Below are positions 32,977 through 44,067 of a stretch of 64,000 bases of DNA, piece by piece. Location of the stretch: NCBI GenBank assembly GCA_003313425.1, contig NHZP01000013.1, positions 682,001 to 746,000 of the forward strand, written 5' to 3'. This stretch comes from Pseudopyrenochaeta lycopersici (Eukaryota > Ascomycota > Dothideomycetes > Pleosporales > Pseudopyrenochaetaceae). The translations under genes and the position numbers were made by a program. The notes beneath the pieces were generated by a model. That model searched no databases, was not told the DNA's origin, and worked only from the letters and a program-made list of their open reading frames with translations. Positions within the stretch are counted from its first letter, which is position 1, and each line of letters starts with the position of its first letter.

Positions 32977-35457
32977 CTACCACTCCAGCGGCTCCTTCAG
33001 CTCCTCACCCCTGTTCGTCTTAGGAACGGGTTTCGCCTCAATCTTGACGGGTCCGCGGCCATGCCTCTTCAGATACCCACTGCCGTCTAGCCATGGCCAC
33101 ACTGCCGTGCGCTTGCGCTCGTGTGCTTCAATCTTATCCACGCTGCCCATCGTGAGGCCGATATCATCGAGGCCATTGACTAGACAATGTTTCCTGAATT
33201 CCTCGACGTCGAATTTTGCGAGCTCGGTGCCGTCGGCGGAGCGAATGGTCTGGTTGACGAGGTCAACTTCGATTTCGCGACCGGCTTTGGCTTCGTCGGC
33301 TATGGCGGCGAGAGCGGAGGGCGATTCGATGCGCAGAGGAAGCATGCCGTTCTTAAAGGTGTTGTTGAAGAAGATGTCACCGAAGGAGGGGGCGATGATG
33401 CACTTTATGCCAAAGTCGAGGAGGGCCCAAGGCGCGTGCTCGCGACTTGAACCGCAGCCGAAGTTGGGTCCAGTGCATACAAGAATCTTAGATTGCCTGT
33501 AAGGTTCCTGGTTCAGGACGAAGTTGGGGTTTTCTTTGTCGCTACCTGCTTCGTACCGCCAAGCGTGGAAGAGCGCTGAGCCGAGACCTGAACGCTTGAT
33601 GGTTTTCAGGAATTGCTTGGGAATGATGGCGTCGGTGTCGATGTTCGCAATGTCCATGGGTGCCGCGTAGCCACGGAGCGTTTCGAATTTTGGCATACCG
33701 GCGGAGGCGCCGGCTGTGCTAGTTGAGGATGTGTGGTGCTCAGAATCACCAGGGAGGTCCATGATGCGGTCGATGTCCTCGTCACTGGTGATATCTTCCA
33801 TGTGAGCGTCCAGCTCGATCTTAGGGGATCCCTTTGCGGGAGCTGCGGATGGCGGTGCAATCTTCCGTACATCCGCAAGGTTGCCCACAATAGCGGCGGC
33901 CGCGGCCATAGCGGGAGACATGAGGTGAGTTCGGCCACCAGCACCTTGTCTTCCTTCGAAATTTCGGTTTGATGTTGAAGCGCAGCGCTCGCCAGGAGAA
34001 AGGATATCAGGGTTCATGCCCAGGCACATGGAGCAGCCTGCTTCTCTCCACTCAAAACCTGCCTCGCTGAAGATCTTGTCAAGGCCTTCTGCCTCTGCTT
34101 GTTGCTTCACGAGACCAGAGCCGGGTACAATCATGGCACGCTTGACGTTGGAGGCCACCTTCTTGCCCTCCACAATCCGCGCAGCGGACCGGAGATCCTC
34201 GATACGAGCGTTTGTGCAGGATCCAATGAATACCTTGTCCACTGGAATTTCTTGCATTGGTGTGCCCGCAGTCAGGCCCATGTACTTGAGGGCGCGTTTG
34301 CAGGCTTCCTTCTTAACCTCATCGTCGAAGTCTTCAGGCCCGGGAACGACACCAGTGATTGGGATCACGTCTTGCGGCGATGTGCCCCATGAAACTGTAG
34401 GCGCAATGTCCTTTGCATCGATGAGAATTTCGATGTCGAACTTGGCACCCTCGTCCGACTTCAGGCCTAGCCAGTAATTGCAGGCCTTCTTCCACTCTGG
34501 ACTGTCAACCTTGGGGGCAAGCGGCCGTCCCTTGAGGTAGTCAATGGTAGTCTGATCCGGTGCAACCATGCCAGCTCTTGCTCCACCCTCAATCGACATA
34601 TTACACATGGACATGCGGGCCTCCATGCTCAGACCGCGAATAGCCGAGCCGCAGAATTCGATGACTGCGCCAGTGCCTCCTGCCGTGCCAATCTTGCCAA
34701 TGATGTGGAGGATGACGTCTTTGCTGCCGACTCCGGGGCCTAGCTCGCCGTCGACTTGCACCTTCATGTTCAGACTCCGCCTTGTGATGATGGTCTGCGT
34801 GGCTAGGACGTGTTCTACCTCGCTCGTACCGATACCAAACGCCAGAGCACCGAAGGCGCCATGTGTGGAGGTGTGGCTGTCACCGCAGACCACTGTCGTT
34901 CCAGGTAGGGTGAAGCCCTGCTCTGGTCCAATGATGTGGACGATTCCTTGCCTCTTGTCGTCGAGGCCGAAATATGTGAGGTCGAACGCCTTGACATTCT
35001 CCTCAAGGGTCATACATTGTAACCGCGAGTCGGTCTCCTCGATGAACTTCTCGGTCGTAGTGAGATTTTTTCTTGAGGCAGTGGGGATGTTCTGTTGTGT
35101 GTCAGTGTGTGATCAGCTACCACCCCCACTGTCTCTGGGCAACATACGTGATCTACTGTAGCAAGAGTGCAGTCTGGTCTCCGTACTCTTCGGCCTGCAT
35201 TTCGGAGGCCCTCAAATGCTTGCTGCTGTCGTGTGAGCGCTTACAAAGAATTTATGATTCACGGTGCCTGCATACTGGTGATGTCACTTCATGGACAAGA
35301 TGCCTGTCTGCACGGCTGTTAGTGGGCGACAGCATGGACACATTTCGCCAGGCGTACCAATATAGAGCAGGACTGTGCCGTCTTCCTTCTCCTCGACAAT
35401 GTGGTCCTCAAAGACCTTGTCGTACAGGGTCTGCGGCGGTTTCACAGCAGACGGCAT
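32977..35457 (-). CDS. LEU1: 3-isopropylmalate dehydratase (alpha-isopropylmalate isomerase)
   Basis: Four minus-strand exons, 35457-35358, 35307-35276, 35222-35148 and 35091-32977, join in frame to 773 aa, close to the yeast enzyme. The short exons 2 and 3 restore the family string [22 protein letters not shown]. The enzyme is an aconitase-superfamily lyase that isomerises 2-isopropylmalate to 3-isopropylmalate in leucine synthesis. Three [4Fe-4S] ligands are visible: Cys361 ([11 protein letters not shown]), Cys422 and Cys425 ([10 protein letters not shown]). The substrate loop [20 protein letters not shown] and the swivel-domain motif [17 protein letters not shown] are intact, so large (LeuC) and small (LeuD) parts are fused, as in other fungi. 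Introns are clustered at the 5' end. Confidence 0.96.
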
Positions 35458-36212
35458 GGCGGAAAAAGTGGATTGTAAGTTGCACGAAAGGGTTCAATTA
35501 AGGAGCAGAAAGCTCAGACGAGATGTGCAGAAGAAGCTGGGAGAGTCAGAATGCCGAAGAGGGCGGATATGGCTATAAATCAGGCGCGCGTGAAAGTCCA
35601 ATGGTCGAAGGCGAACAAGGCACAAAAAGCTCCCAGGGCCGATGTTCGGACTTCTGAGGGGTCGACCGGTGGTCGAATCAAGCGCGTGCTGATGACGGAC
35701 CGTCCTCGGCTGGCAGTGCCACAGTAATGCCGGCACAACGCGATAGGGTCGTGGCCGCTTTGGAGGCGATGCCCTATCGTGCAGGCGGACCTGTAACCTT
35801 GCTGTGATCCTACCATGGGACCGCAAGGCCCTGTCAAGTCACTCTATTCACAGCCGATGACGCCGTTCGGACGTTCGCGCGCCCGCGTGTCCGCGTGTTG
35901 GCCTTTCTGCTGACAGCTCGGCCTGCCCCGCATTCTTTTTGGCCCCGCCATGCAGCCTTGTGCGCGGCATGCGTTAATGTCAGCCCCTCTGCCAACCCTC
36001 CGATTCGCCATGCAGCATCTGTAGGGGTGATACATTATCGAAGCATTTCGCTGAGAAGCACGTTGCCGACCGATCCGAGTGCTGGTTCGTAGTACTAATC
36101 TACAAAAACTCAATTGAGTATGCATACTCCCAGATATGGTACCCGCCAACAAAAAGTTGTATGCAACGCCAGAGTGAATGCCATATACAATACACCTTCC
36201 TATACAAGTATC
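35458..36212. promoter_or_regulatory. Intergenic region, LEU1 promoter and ALG7 3' end
   Basis: 755 bp. The half next to LEU1 must hold its promoter. I looked for a Leu3-type CCGG-N2-CCGG element and found none that fits. No gene is seen. Confidence 0.4.
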
Positions 36213-37747
36213 TTACCAGTTATCCGCCGTGAAGATAAGCAACGCCATTCTATGCCGAATAAATAACCCCAGAACCCCAATCAGGAACTGAAAGGTCAGC
36301 AGCCCCATTGCCAACCGATCTTCCCGCATCGGTCCGAACCACACCAGCCACAGGTTGATTAGCGTAAAATTGGACGATGATACGACCTGCCCTTTTACAT
36401 CAACTTCGACATCAAGAAGCCGAAGCCGGTGCAACACCTTGAGGCTCTCCGCTATCGGTCGTAGTAATGGTTTGCGAAACTCAACACGCGAAGGCTCTAG
36501 TAAGCCTGTCCGTGCATTGAAGTGCGGAAGCCGATGTCGGGGGCATGGGACAAGGTGGAACAGTTGAGGAGCCGAGTATACAAAGTTAAATGCTTGCGGT
36601 AGCAGGAGCAGGATCAGCGTTTTGCTGAAATGCCCTAGAATGGCGACAACCGCGAAGACCATTCCTGCAAAATAGCAATACGTGTCGCCCACAAACACCT
36701 TTGCTGGATACCAGTTGTGCATCAAAAGAGCAACTGACACCCCGAGGAATGGTAGCAAAAGGTACAGCGAAAACAAGTGCGAATCCGTAGCCGGGTGCGG
36801 ATAAGGCGTGAAAGGTGAGAGGTAGAGGATATCGTTTCCGACTATCAGAACGGCAATCACCACTGATTGCGCCACTTCGATGCCATTGATACCTGCGAGG
36901 ATGTTGATGCCATTCGAGGAAAAGATGGACATAAGCGCCATGTAAACGTAGTACAGCCAGCCTTGGATTCCATCAGCATATTTGCTCAAATTCAGAATAT
37001 CAAGTTGGAACTTACCGAGATCGAACAGCTCGCCGAGGTATGGTCTCAATGGTAGTGGAACCACCATCTGGGTAACCCCAAAGTCCACAAAGTAAACCAC
37101 AAGCATAGGGATGACAGCGAAGGCTGGAATGAGGACCTTGTGCCGCCACCTGATGTCGAACACATCATCGCCGATTCCAAGGAGCACAATACTCTGGAGT
37201 GAGAGGATGGCTGAGAGATACGATGCGAGCTTGTTGTGGGGAAATCTGTGAAGCAGTCGCCCAGTCTCGATTTCTTCCAGCTCCTTGATAACATCTCGAT
37301 TACCGCCACCAGACGTTGCAACAACAATATCCTTGTAAAAAGGCCAAGGAATGAAGGCAATCAGAACAAAAAGATAGACCACGGCACATACTGCACCCAT
37401 GGTCTCGGGACTGCTTGTGGTCAGTTCACTGCAATGGCCGCGGAGAGTCGTAGCACTCACATTTCCGTCTGCTTCAGCTTGCAGAGATCTCTCCCTTTAA
37501 AGCCTCGCTTGATGAAAGCGTTTCCAAGCCATCGTATCAAAGCATAGCTGGAGGAAAATGCCAGCCCACTGAAGGCTATAGACGCAATGAGCGGCTCGCC
37601 GTCACCCTGAAGGGTATTTGCCAAGATCCCAATGCATGCTAATGACAGAGACAGCAGTGAGTACGTCTCGGTCGTTGATAGTGTGGTCGTCATAATGTGC
37701 CCCGACGGTCTTCTTTGGTGAGGTGATGGTGGAGCTTGGCGTGACAA
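36213..37747 (-). CDS. ALG7: UDP-GlcNAc:dolichyl-phosphate GlcNAc-1-phosphotransferase
   Basis: Two minus-strand exons, 37747-37461 and 37410-36213, joined in phase 2 (GTGAGT donor, AGCAG acceptor) to give KLKQTEIPETMG across the junction. The product is 494 aa from the ATG at 37747, or 476 aa from 37693 (MTTTLSTTE), which may be the true start. About ten transmembrane segments are present. Family motifs: FGIKR-like FIKRGFKGRDL, the acidic GIGDDVFDIRWRHK loop, NGINILAGINGIEV, and GDTYCYFAGM with NWYPAKVFVGDT before it. The enzyme transfers GlcNAc-1-phosphate to dolichyl phosphate on the ER membrane, the first step of N-glycan precursor synthesis and the target of tunicamycin. The C-terminal PCPRHRLPHFNARTG stretch is also typical. 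Confidence 0.94.
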
Positions 37748-38073
37748 TGAGGTAGTCGTTACTTCACCCTGTCGCCGTCTGCTCCCTTGCTAGTGAGCGA
37801 CCCCAATGCACGCGCTGAAACGGTGCGATCCGCAACGGTCCGAATAAAATTGATCAACAGTGGATCTGGTGAGCTCCATGCAGTCTTCCCTGCGCAAAGC
37901 TTGAATGAAGGAACCTAAGCAAATTTTAACGATCGAATTGGATAAGCGCCCCACAAATCCAGAAAGACACACAACTGTGCAAGGAGAAGAAAGAACGACA
38001 GGCGACGAGTGACGAGCGGTGGCGTGCGCGTGTTTTTGTGATCACCGTTGGCGTTGCTTGGTGGTGTTGAAAG
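37748..38073. promoter_or_regulatory. Divergent promoter region, ALG7 / SEH1
   Basis: A short gap of about 326 bp (longer if internal ATGs are used on both sides) must serve both housekeeping genes. No distinct element is recognised. Confidence 0.45.
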
Positions 38074-39838
38074 GTGTTCCTTAGCTGCCCCGGCTTCTCC
38101 CTCTTTACTAATCCGAAACGAGAGAAGCTCATGGTTGTCGGAGAGCATTGGCAGCCCATTATGGATCTCAACCCCCCAGCCCAGCAGTCGCAGCTCGATG
38201 CTATCCAGCTCAGTTTAGACGCTGTTACTCGTCGCCTCGTGCGCCCGACTTTTCTAACGAATCTCACCCCGTCGCGACTGCCCTCGTCGGCCGTAAGCGA
38301 CTCTTCCTCTCTCAGCCCCACACGCGACGAAGCACGGTTGCACTCTGGTCCGCTCTCCCATCATCGACATTCCCATCTCAACCTCGCAGTGACCTTTGAA
38401 GATGTGCTCGAGCACGCCGACCTGGTCTCTCCGCTAATTCAGGAGCCCTATGCTGACGGCAGCCCGAGCAGCGTTGAACAGCGCATCGTAGAGCATCTCG
38501 AATCAGATTTTGTGGGAGCGCATCACGCCTATGCAAAGATGGCAGCAGAGCGCAACTTTCAAACCTTTCCTCATGGCCATCAGGATCTCGTGCTTGCTAT
38601 TGACTTCAACTACTTCGGCACACGTATGGTGACAGCCAGCTCCGACCACCGTCTCAAAGTCTGGGACAAAAAAGACGATGCCTGGACGCTGGTTGAAAGC
38701 TGGAAGGCGCATGATGCTGAGATTGTTGATGTAAGTAGTTTAATTTTCAGCCGCAAGCCTCGATTTGGATGCCTGCATATGAATTTGCCACCGCTGCGAC
38801 CTGCTTGCTAATCTGAACCTAGGTCAAATGGAACGGCCCCTTCATGGGAGAAGTCGTCGGCAGCATAGGCGAAGATGGCCGCTGCAAAATCTGGCAGGAG
38901 GATGTGACTGAAGTACCAAATTCAGGTAATAGATTTAAGCTGATCACGAATCTTGCCTCGCAAACCCATGCTCCATTCATGTCCTTGGACTTCAAGAACA
39001 TTATGCAGGAGACGTGGCTCGCTTTGATCACCCGCGATGGCTATCTAACTGTATATGAGCCTCAGGACCAGAGCAGTCTCAACGAATGGACGATCTTGGC
39101 TGAGCACTGGGTTTCTGAGAATAACCCTCCTGACCGCCAAGAAGAGGTGGGCTTTAAGGTTGTCTTCCATAAGGAGAAGTTGCCTTGCTGGACGGCTATT
39201 ATGGCTGGGCTGGATCGCAAATCCCTTTCGCTCGCCGTCGCAGCAATGAAAGATGTCCTCATCTACAGAACCGACAAGGCAAAGCGCTTCTTCCAGGTAG
39301 CGAAGCTAGAGGGTGCGCGCCAGATCATCCGTGACTTGGCCTGGGCAAACGGTTCTATGCGAGGCCATGACATACTTGCAACAGCTAGCAAGGACGGTGT
39401 CATTCGCATCTACGAACTTTCAACACCTACATCAGGAAAGTCTTCTACGGGTGGAACGTCCTCGAACGCCACGGTCACAGAGCCAATCTCTCCGCGTCCT
39501 GGTCCACGAAAAAATGCACCCTCTGGTATAGGAGCTGGGCTGGCTGGAACATCAAAGGCGCTAGAAACGCCGCATGAGAACGAGCAGTATCCAGGACGGA
39601 TCAGGCAGGTGGCCAAGCTAACAGATGAGCTAACAAATCATCACGGAGCAGTGTGGCGAGTCACCTTCTCTCAAATGGGTATGTTGTCGTGCAAATTATA
39701 TTGGAGGGTCTTTCCTAACAGTGTGTAGGTGACCTGCTTGTTTCAACAGGGGATGATGCTGCCATCCGCACATGGAAGAAAGCCGTCAACGGTAAATGGA
39801 CGGAGTACGCGGAGATTGAGACTGCACGCGAGAACTAA
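38074..39838 (+). CDS. SEH1: Nucleoporin Seh1 (WD40) with long N-terminal extension
   Basis: Three exons, 38074-38730, 38823-39678 and 39729-39838, join in frame to 540 aa. The family-like protein begins near the ATG at 38539 (MAAERNFQTFPHGHQDLV), which alone gives 385 aa, close to the usual Seh1 length. Six to seven WD40 blades follow, e.g. LVLAIDFNYFGTRMVTASSDHRLKVWD, GSIGEDGRCKIWQ, DILATASKDGVIRIYE and GDLLVSTGDDAAIRTW. Seh1 belongs to the Y (Nup84) complex of the nuclear pore and to the SEA/GATOR complex at the vacuole. The upstream 465 bp stay open and look coding, but match nothing I know; they may be a real extension or transcribed 5' leader. ATGs at 38161 and 38539 are alternatives. 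Confidence 0.88.
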
Positions 39839-39950
39839 TTTCTCGTATAGAGAGACAATGGGTGGCTGGCGTTTTGAACAGATTTCTTATGGGCACGGAA
39901 TTAACAAGCGGAGTTGAGGCCCACGACTGCATACTGACTTCCACCCGGTA

Positions 39951-41993
39951 TTGAAGTCACTTTGCCGCATATATACCCAAGGCTGTCGTTCGTGGAACTA
40001 CTCATCATGTATACCTGCGCGACAGTATGTAAGGTCCGACAAATGTCGGTTTTCTACAAGAATTCATAGTCATGTTGCATACGTTCTTAGTTCCGCGGTT
40101 TTCGCATCACCACATTCCTCGCAATCAGCCATCGCCATACCAGCCACAGTGCATTCCGTCCCAACCCTCATGAATCCTATGACGTCTCCAAAGCTTTGCC
40201 TAGATTTTAATGATGCCTCCGCGAACAGACAGTTACAATATGCGTTCACCCAACGATTCGATGTAGTATACCATCTGTATGATTCCTACAACAACAGAGC
40301 TCGATCAGTACGCAAGATTCTCAAGATCGTGGTCACGATGCTGTTCCGTCGGCATGACCTGTCTCAGCCTCAATGCATCATCCCGCCTACTGACCAATAT
40401 GCGGAACGATCAATCCCAAACACGCCGCCACGAACACCGAAAACACTTGAGGAGATATTAGCTATGTCATCCAAGCTACCCAAAACTCCATTATATGGAC
40501 CTCGAACCCCTACAAAAGGTTACCATTCCGCTATTTCATCGCGATCAGCACAATGGGCAGAGCACCGTACGCCTCCTTTTCAGAGAAGAGAGCCGAGGAG
40601 TAAGAAGACAGGCCATGCCACGATTCATACTGATGCGACCGACACCCAGGAAGCATTCGAGAGTGATGCCTTCGCGGTACATATGCCAACGACTCGCCTG
40701 CCGATCATCAATAATACAATTTCTCCGCCAAAGCCGTCACCAGCTGCTCAAGCTGAGGCATATCGCACTTACATTGAGAAAGCCCGGCAGGTACGGGAGA
40801 GAGAAAATGGCCAAGGCGTTCGAGTGCCTTCAAAAATCGTATCGTATGACTATGCAACACCAAACGTGGCCGGTCACAATGCGCCGTTGGTGAGAACGAT
40901 CAGCCCGCCTACAAGTCCCCCAACTCCAGCAGGATCATTTCCCACCAGCCCACCCTTGCCGCAGACTGCCTGGAGGCAGCCTGACCGAGGGTATCGATCT
41001 CATGTTCAAGGATCTCACCCAACTGGCGAGTCAAAAAAACTATACGCTATGCATAAACCAGCTATATCAAGTAGCATTGTTTCTCCTCCCAGCTCACGTT
41101 ATCGAAGCCGCACCGATTCCGAAGCGGGGGCATCACGCTCAACACCATCACGCACCCCGCCACTTGCTACAATCAGAGTCCGGTTGAAACCTAAACTCGT
41201 AGTGGCAGAGGCTGACCCTGTCCAGACAGAGAGCAGATACAGCCTCTACACTCGCCCATCCCCTATGTGCTCAACGCAGACATCGCGCTCTCCAAGTCCA
41301 GTCAAGTCGATGCCGAATTTTAGACGTCACAACTCTATCGAAGGCGATTCGATCTTTGGATACACAAGTAAGGATGCCGCCGGTACTGTGGCTGGTGCGA
41401 GTAGTTCATCTGGCAGTGATGTGGAAAGAGGGAAGGAAGATAAGGAGATGAATAAAGGGAAGAAAACCACTCCGAAACGGTCATTGGCTTCGAGATGGCC
41501 GTGGCTGAGGCCTTCAGGTCCTCGTGTAGGCAAACCTATTATGGCACCGGCGGGACAGGCGACAGCCAAAAAGGCTTCGACATATATCGATCCCTTTGTA
41601 ACTCACGCAACACCCATTCCTACACCTGCAATCTTAAGGAGCCCAGTTGCCAGCCGCCCTGCCTCCCCTCGTAAAGTTGGCCGCTTGGCACCTCCTGCCC
41701 CTACCGGCAAATTCGACTCTGGCTTTGCACAAATCAAGCGGCTCACTGTCCTCATCTTCAAGATTGCCTTCTCACTATACGCCGTTATCGCATTATGGTT
41801 TGTTCTCGACGCTATACGGGAAGCTTTCCACACCCTCGGCGCCCCCTTCCGTGTGATGAAGCTTCTGGGGGGATTTGTATGGATTTGGGGACTCTGGGCA
41901 GGCAAAATGCTAATGAGGATGTGGGAGAAATGGGGGTTCAAGGTTGCATTGAAGGGAGGGTGGATGTGGAAGATGAGATGGTGGAAAATCTAG
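39951..41993 (+). CDS. Uncharacterised Ser/Pro-rich protein with C-terminal membrane segments
   Basis: One open exon of up to 680 codons. The first ATG (39951) is not well supported; ATGs at 40170, 40179 and 40338 are alternatives, and the proline-rich protein proper starts after the last of them. The middle is low complexity with many SP/TP sites (PNTPPRTPKTLEE, SPPTSPPTPAGS), suggesting phosphorylation and disorder. A short acidic/basic patch (ERGKEDKEMNKGKK) follows. Near the C-terminus two hydrophobic stretches (about residues 603-628 and 642-660) with many Trp precede a basic, Trp-rich end. I do not recognise a family. It could be a tail-anchored ER or nuclear-envelope protein, but that is only inference from layout. 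It starts about 110 bp after SEH1. Confidence 0.68.
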   Translation: MKSLCRIYTQGCRSWNYSSCIPARQYVRSDKCRFSTRIHSHVAYVLSSAVFASPHSSQSAIAIPATVHSVPTLMNPMTSPKLCLDFNDASANRQLQYAFTQRFDVVYHLYDSYNNRARSVRKILKIVVTMLFRRHDLSQPQCIIPPTDQYAERSIPNTPPRTPKTLEEILAMSSKLPKTPLYGPRTPTKGYHSAISSRSAQWAEHRTPPFQRREPRSKKTGHATIHTDATDTQEAFESDAFAVHMPTTRLPIINNTISPPKPSPAAQAEAYRTYIEKARQVRERENGQGVRVPSKIVSYDYATPNVAGHNAPLVRTISPPTSPPTPAGSFPTSPPLPQTAWRQPDRGYRSHVQGSHPTGESKKLYAMHKPAISSSIVSPPSSRYRSRTDSEAGASRSTPSRTPPLATIRVRLKPKLVVAEADPVQTESRYSLYTRPSPMCSTQTSRSPSPVKSMPNFRRHNSIEGDSIFGYTSKDAAGTVAGASSSSGSDVERGKEDKEMNKGKKTTPKRSLASRWPWLRPSGPRVGKPIMAPAGQATAKKASTYIDPFVTHATPIPTPAILRSPVASRPASPRKVGRLAPPAPTGKFDSGFAQIKRLTVLIFKIAFSLYAVIALWFVLDAIREAFHTLGAPFRVMKLLGGFVWIWGLWAGKMLMRMWEKWGFKVALKGGWMWKMRWWKI

Positions 41994-42546
41994 GCAGAAG
42001 GGCATGTTCACTAATGGCTCGGAGACGTTTTCGGCTGTGCGAAGACGTTCAGGAGTGTGTCAAGCATTGTAGCTACGAATACAGTAGACTTTGTTCGATT
42101 GGAGCAGAAACAACATCAATTAACGTCCATCCCTACGTGGTGAGAATCGCTGCGAAACGAAATTTTGACAGTATCTTTCAAGCAACACTGCCCTAGCGCC
42201 AGCCCAATGGCAGTTGCGCTCGAACGGTGACGTTATATACTATGACATGGCACAAGTTCTCAGCCTGTTGAGAAAAACTCTTTGCTACCTGTATCACCTC
42301 GTAGTAGCACGAGTTATGCTTCTGTTCCAGCAGAATAGGGTATCCGCCACGACCGGAACCTCTCTGCACACTCTGCACCTCGGAGAGTACACACGTGCCA
42401 AGATGCGCTTTTTGAGACACAAGTCGGACGACGCTTTGAACTGGTTACCTGCAGTACCGACGACCCTCCTCCGTACGCTATAATTACTTTCTCGTACTTG
42501 GAGAGGCTGTCTCCAAATTCAATCAGTCTGCCAAGCAGTCGGCGGA
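41994..42546. other. Convergent intergenic region
   Basis: 553 bp between convergent genes. No additional gene or repeat is supported. Confidence 0.5.
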
Positions 42547-44067
42547 TTACTGCAGTGACACGTTCAACTCCAGGTTCAGAATTTGTCCTCTACTACTGTC
42601 CCCTACTTTGTAATCGATCTTCGCCTGCACTTTCCGACCGCCAAATCCAAGCTTCGTTTCCGCTCGGTCGGAAAATGTGTTGATGAACTCTGAAGTCCAC
42701 TCCCGTAACAATGCTTCGCTAGAAACCTTGATCTCTATACGAGGATTAATGGTCTCCGACATCTCAAGCCACTGTACTTTGACACAGAACATGGTCTTGG
42801 AACCATCTCCAAATGTATAACTCATGAGCCTTCTTGCAGAATCCTGTGATACGACGAGACTAGACTTTTGGAGCGAGTACCTGGAGTTTTCAAGGTTGTG
42901 ATTAGTTGAAATGTCTATGAGAGGAAATCTGGAGATTGGCGCTGAAGGATACATCCAGGCTGGGCTAATGTAGACTTGTTGAATTTGCATATCTTCAGTT
43001 ACAGGAGTAGTGCGCAGTATGTCCGGCGTGATCCGTCGATATTGCGAGTTAGTCGCGGTCTTGGAAGAACCCTCAAGCATAATCGCAATTCTTCCCTGTG
43101 GATAGTCGAGCGAATAACAATTGAAAATGCCAAGGATGGTGTCGTAGTCACGGTACAGAAGAAGACTAATCCTCAGACCCATGTTTGTGATTATAACTGG
43201 TTCGCTGAGTCTAGCGTTGCGTAGATTCATCGAGATAGGAACAATCCGAGATGATGTTCGAAAATTGGATGGAGAGTACGCTAGTATTCCAGATCGCTGG
43301 ATCTTTTGGCCAGAAAAGACGTCGGGCTCAGCCTTCCACGCAAATATCGTCTCGTCATCAGATGTCCTAAGGATCTCCTCCTGTAGCCTCGCGAATGACT
43401 GTGAGCCTTCTCCATATAGAAGGGGCATGTGCACTGCGAAGATTCCGAGTAGCGAATAGGCGATATCTTCAATTCTCGTCGTTTGTCGCGAAGCTGCCCA
43501 GCTCATTCTCTGCGCAATACTGTACATTTCAATGGTGGATTGACCCACAAGAAGTTCCTGGCCGATGCCGGTAATTTCAGAGATAATTGGGGCTAAAGAT
43601 CGTTTAGTCCCAAATTCCTTCCAAGACTGGTCGTAAAATGCCACATTCTCAGGGGCTAGGAGTTCCTGGAGAGTCCAACCCCGGGTGAACCAGCGACAAT
43701 CACGCCCTCGGAACGCGAAGTTGGAATCAGAAGAAGCGACGAAGTCTGACAGGTACACATAACAGACTACCGCACTTCTATACCAGGCAAACATCGAGTT
43801 GATTGCCTCAGACAATTCTGCAGAGCTAGTCTTGTCGATACAGCAAGTATCAACCCATACCCATTTGAAGCCATGGTTTGATGCTTCCTCACAGAACCCT
43901 GAAATTTTCCTATAACCCCGCTTGCTAATTTCAAAAAACCCGGATCGGTTGGCTATATCATGAAAGGTGACCTCTTCTTCTCCCCATGTGTGCGAAAGGA
44001 TGGCGTATTGCGGAGGATTTGAATTGAAGTAGGTAAGTTCCCGAGTCGTGGTGTTGAGGAGCCACAT
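42547..44067 (-). CDS. HET-domain protein, HET-E-like N-terminal type
   Basis: Single exon, 506 aa, with the start WLLNTTTRELTYF typical of the HET-E/HET-D-like class. Motifs in order: YAILSHTWGEEEVTF (about 21-35), KWVWVDTCCIDKTSSAELSEAINSMF split over about 68-94, WYRSAVVCYVYLSD, and WFTRGWTLQELLAP (about 126-139). After the HET domain comes IAYSLLGIFAVHMPLLYGEG, common in this class. Unlike HET-E itself there is no NACHT or WD40 part; the C-terminal 250 residues are a beta-rich region of unknown fold. A role in non-self recognition is possible but unproven. The protein is of a different class from the HET gene at 23.4-25.5 kb. tRNA genes lie about 0.9 kb away. Confidence 0.92.
   Translation of the reverse strand: MWLLNTTTRELTYFNSNPPQYAILSHTWGEEEVTFHDIANRSGFFEISKRGYRKISGFCEEASNHGFKWVWVDTCCIDKTSSAELSEAINSMFAWYRSAVVCYVYLSDFVASSDSNFAFRGRDCRWFTRGWTLQELLAPENVAFYDQSWKEFGTKRSLAPIISEITGIGQELLVGQSTIEMYSIAQRMSWAASRQTTRIEDIAYSLLGIFAVHMPLLYGEGSQSFARLQEEILRTSDDETIFAWKAEPDVFSGQKIQRSGILAYSPSNFRTSSRIVPISMNLRNARLSEPVIITNMGLRISLLLYRDYDTILGIFNCYSLDYPQGRIAIMLEGSSKTATNSQYRRITPDILRTTPVTEDMQIQQVYISPAWMYPSAPISRFPLIDISTNHNLENSRYSLQKSSLVVSQDSARRLMSYTFGDGSKTMFCVKVQWLEMSETINPRIEIKVSSEALLREWTSEFINTFSDRAETKLGFGGRKVQAKIDYKVGDSSRGQILNLELNVSLQ

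Noticed and set aside
35640..35740. Possible Leu3 site upstream of LEU1
   Set aside because: Words such as ACCGGT and GCCGGC occur, but none fits CCGG-N2-CCGG.
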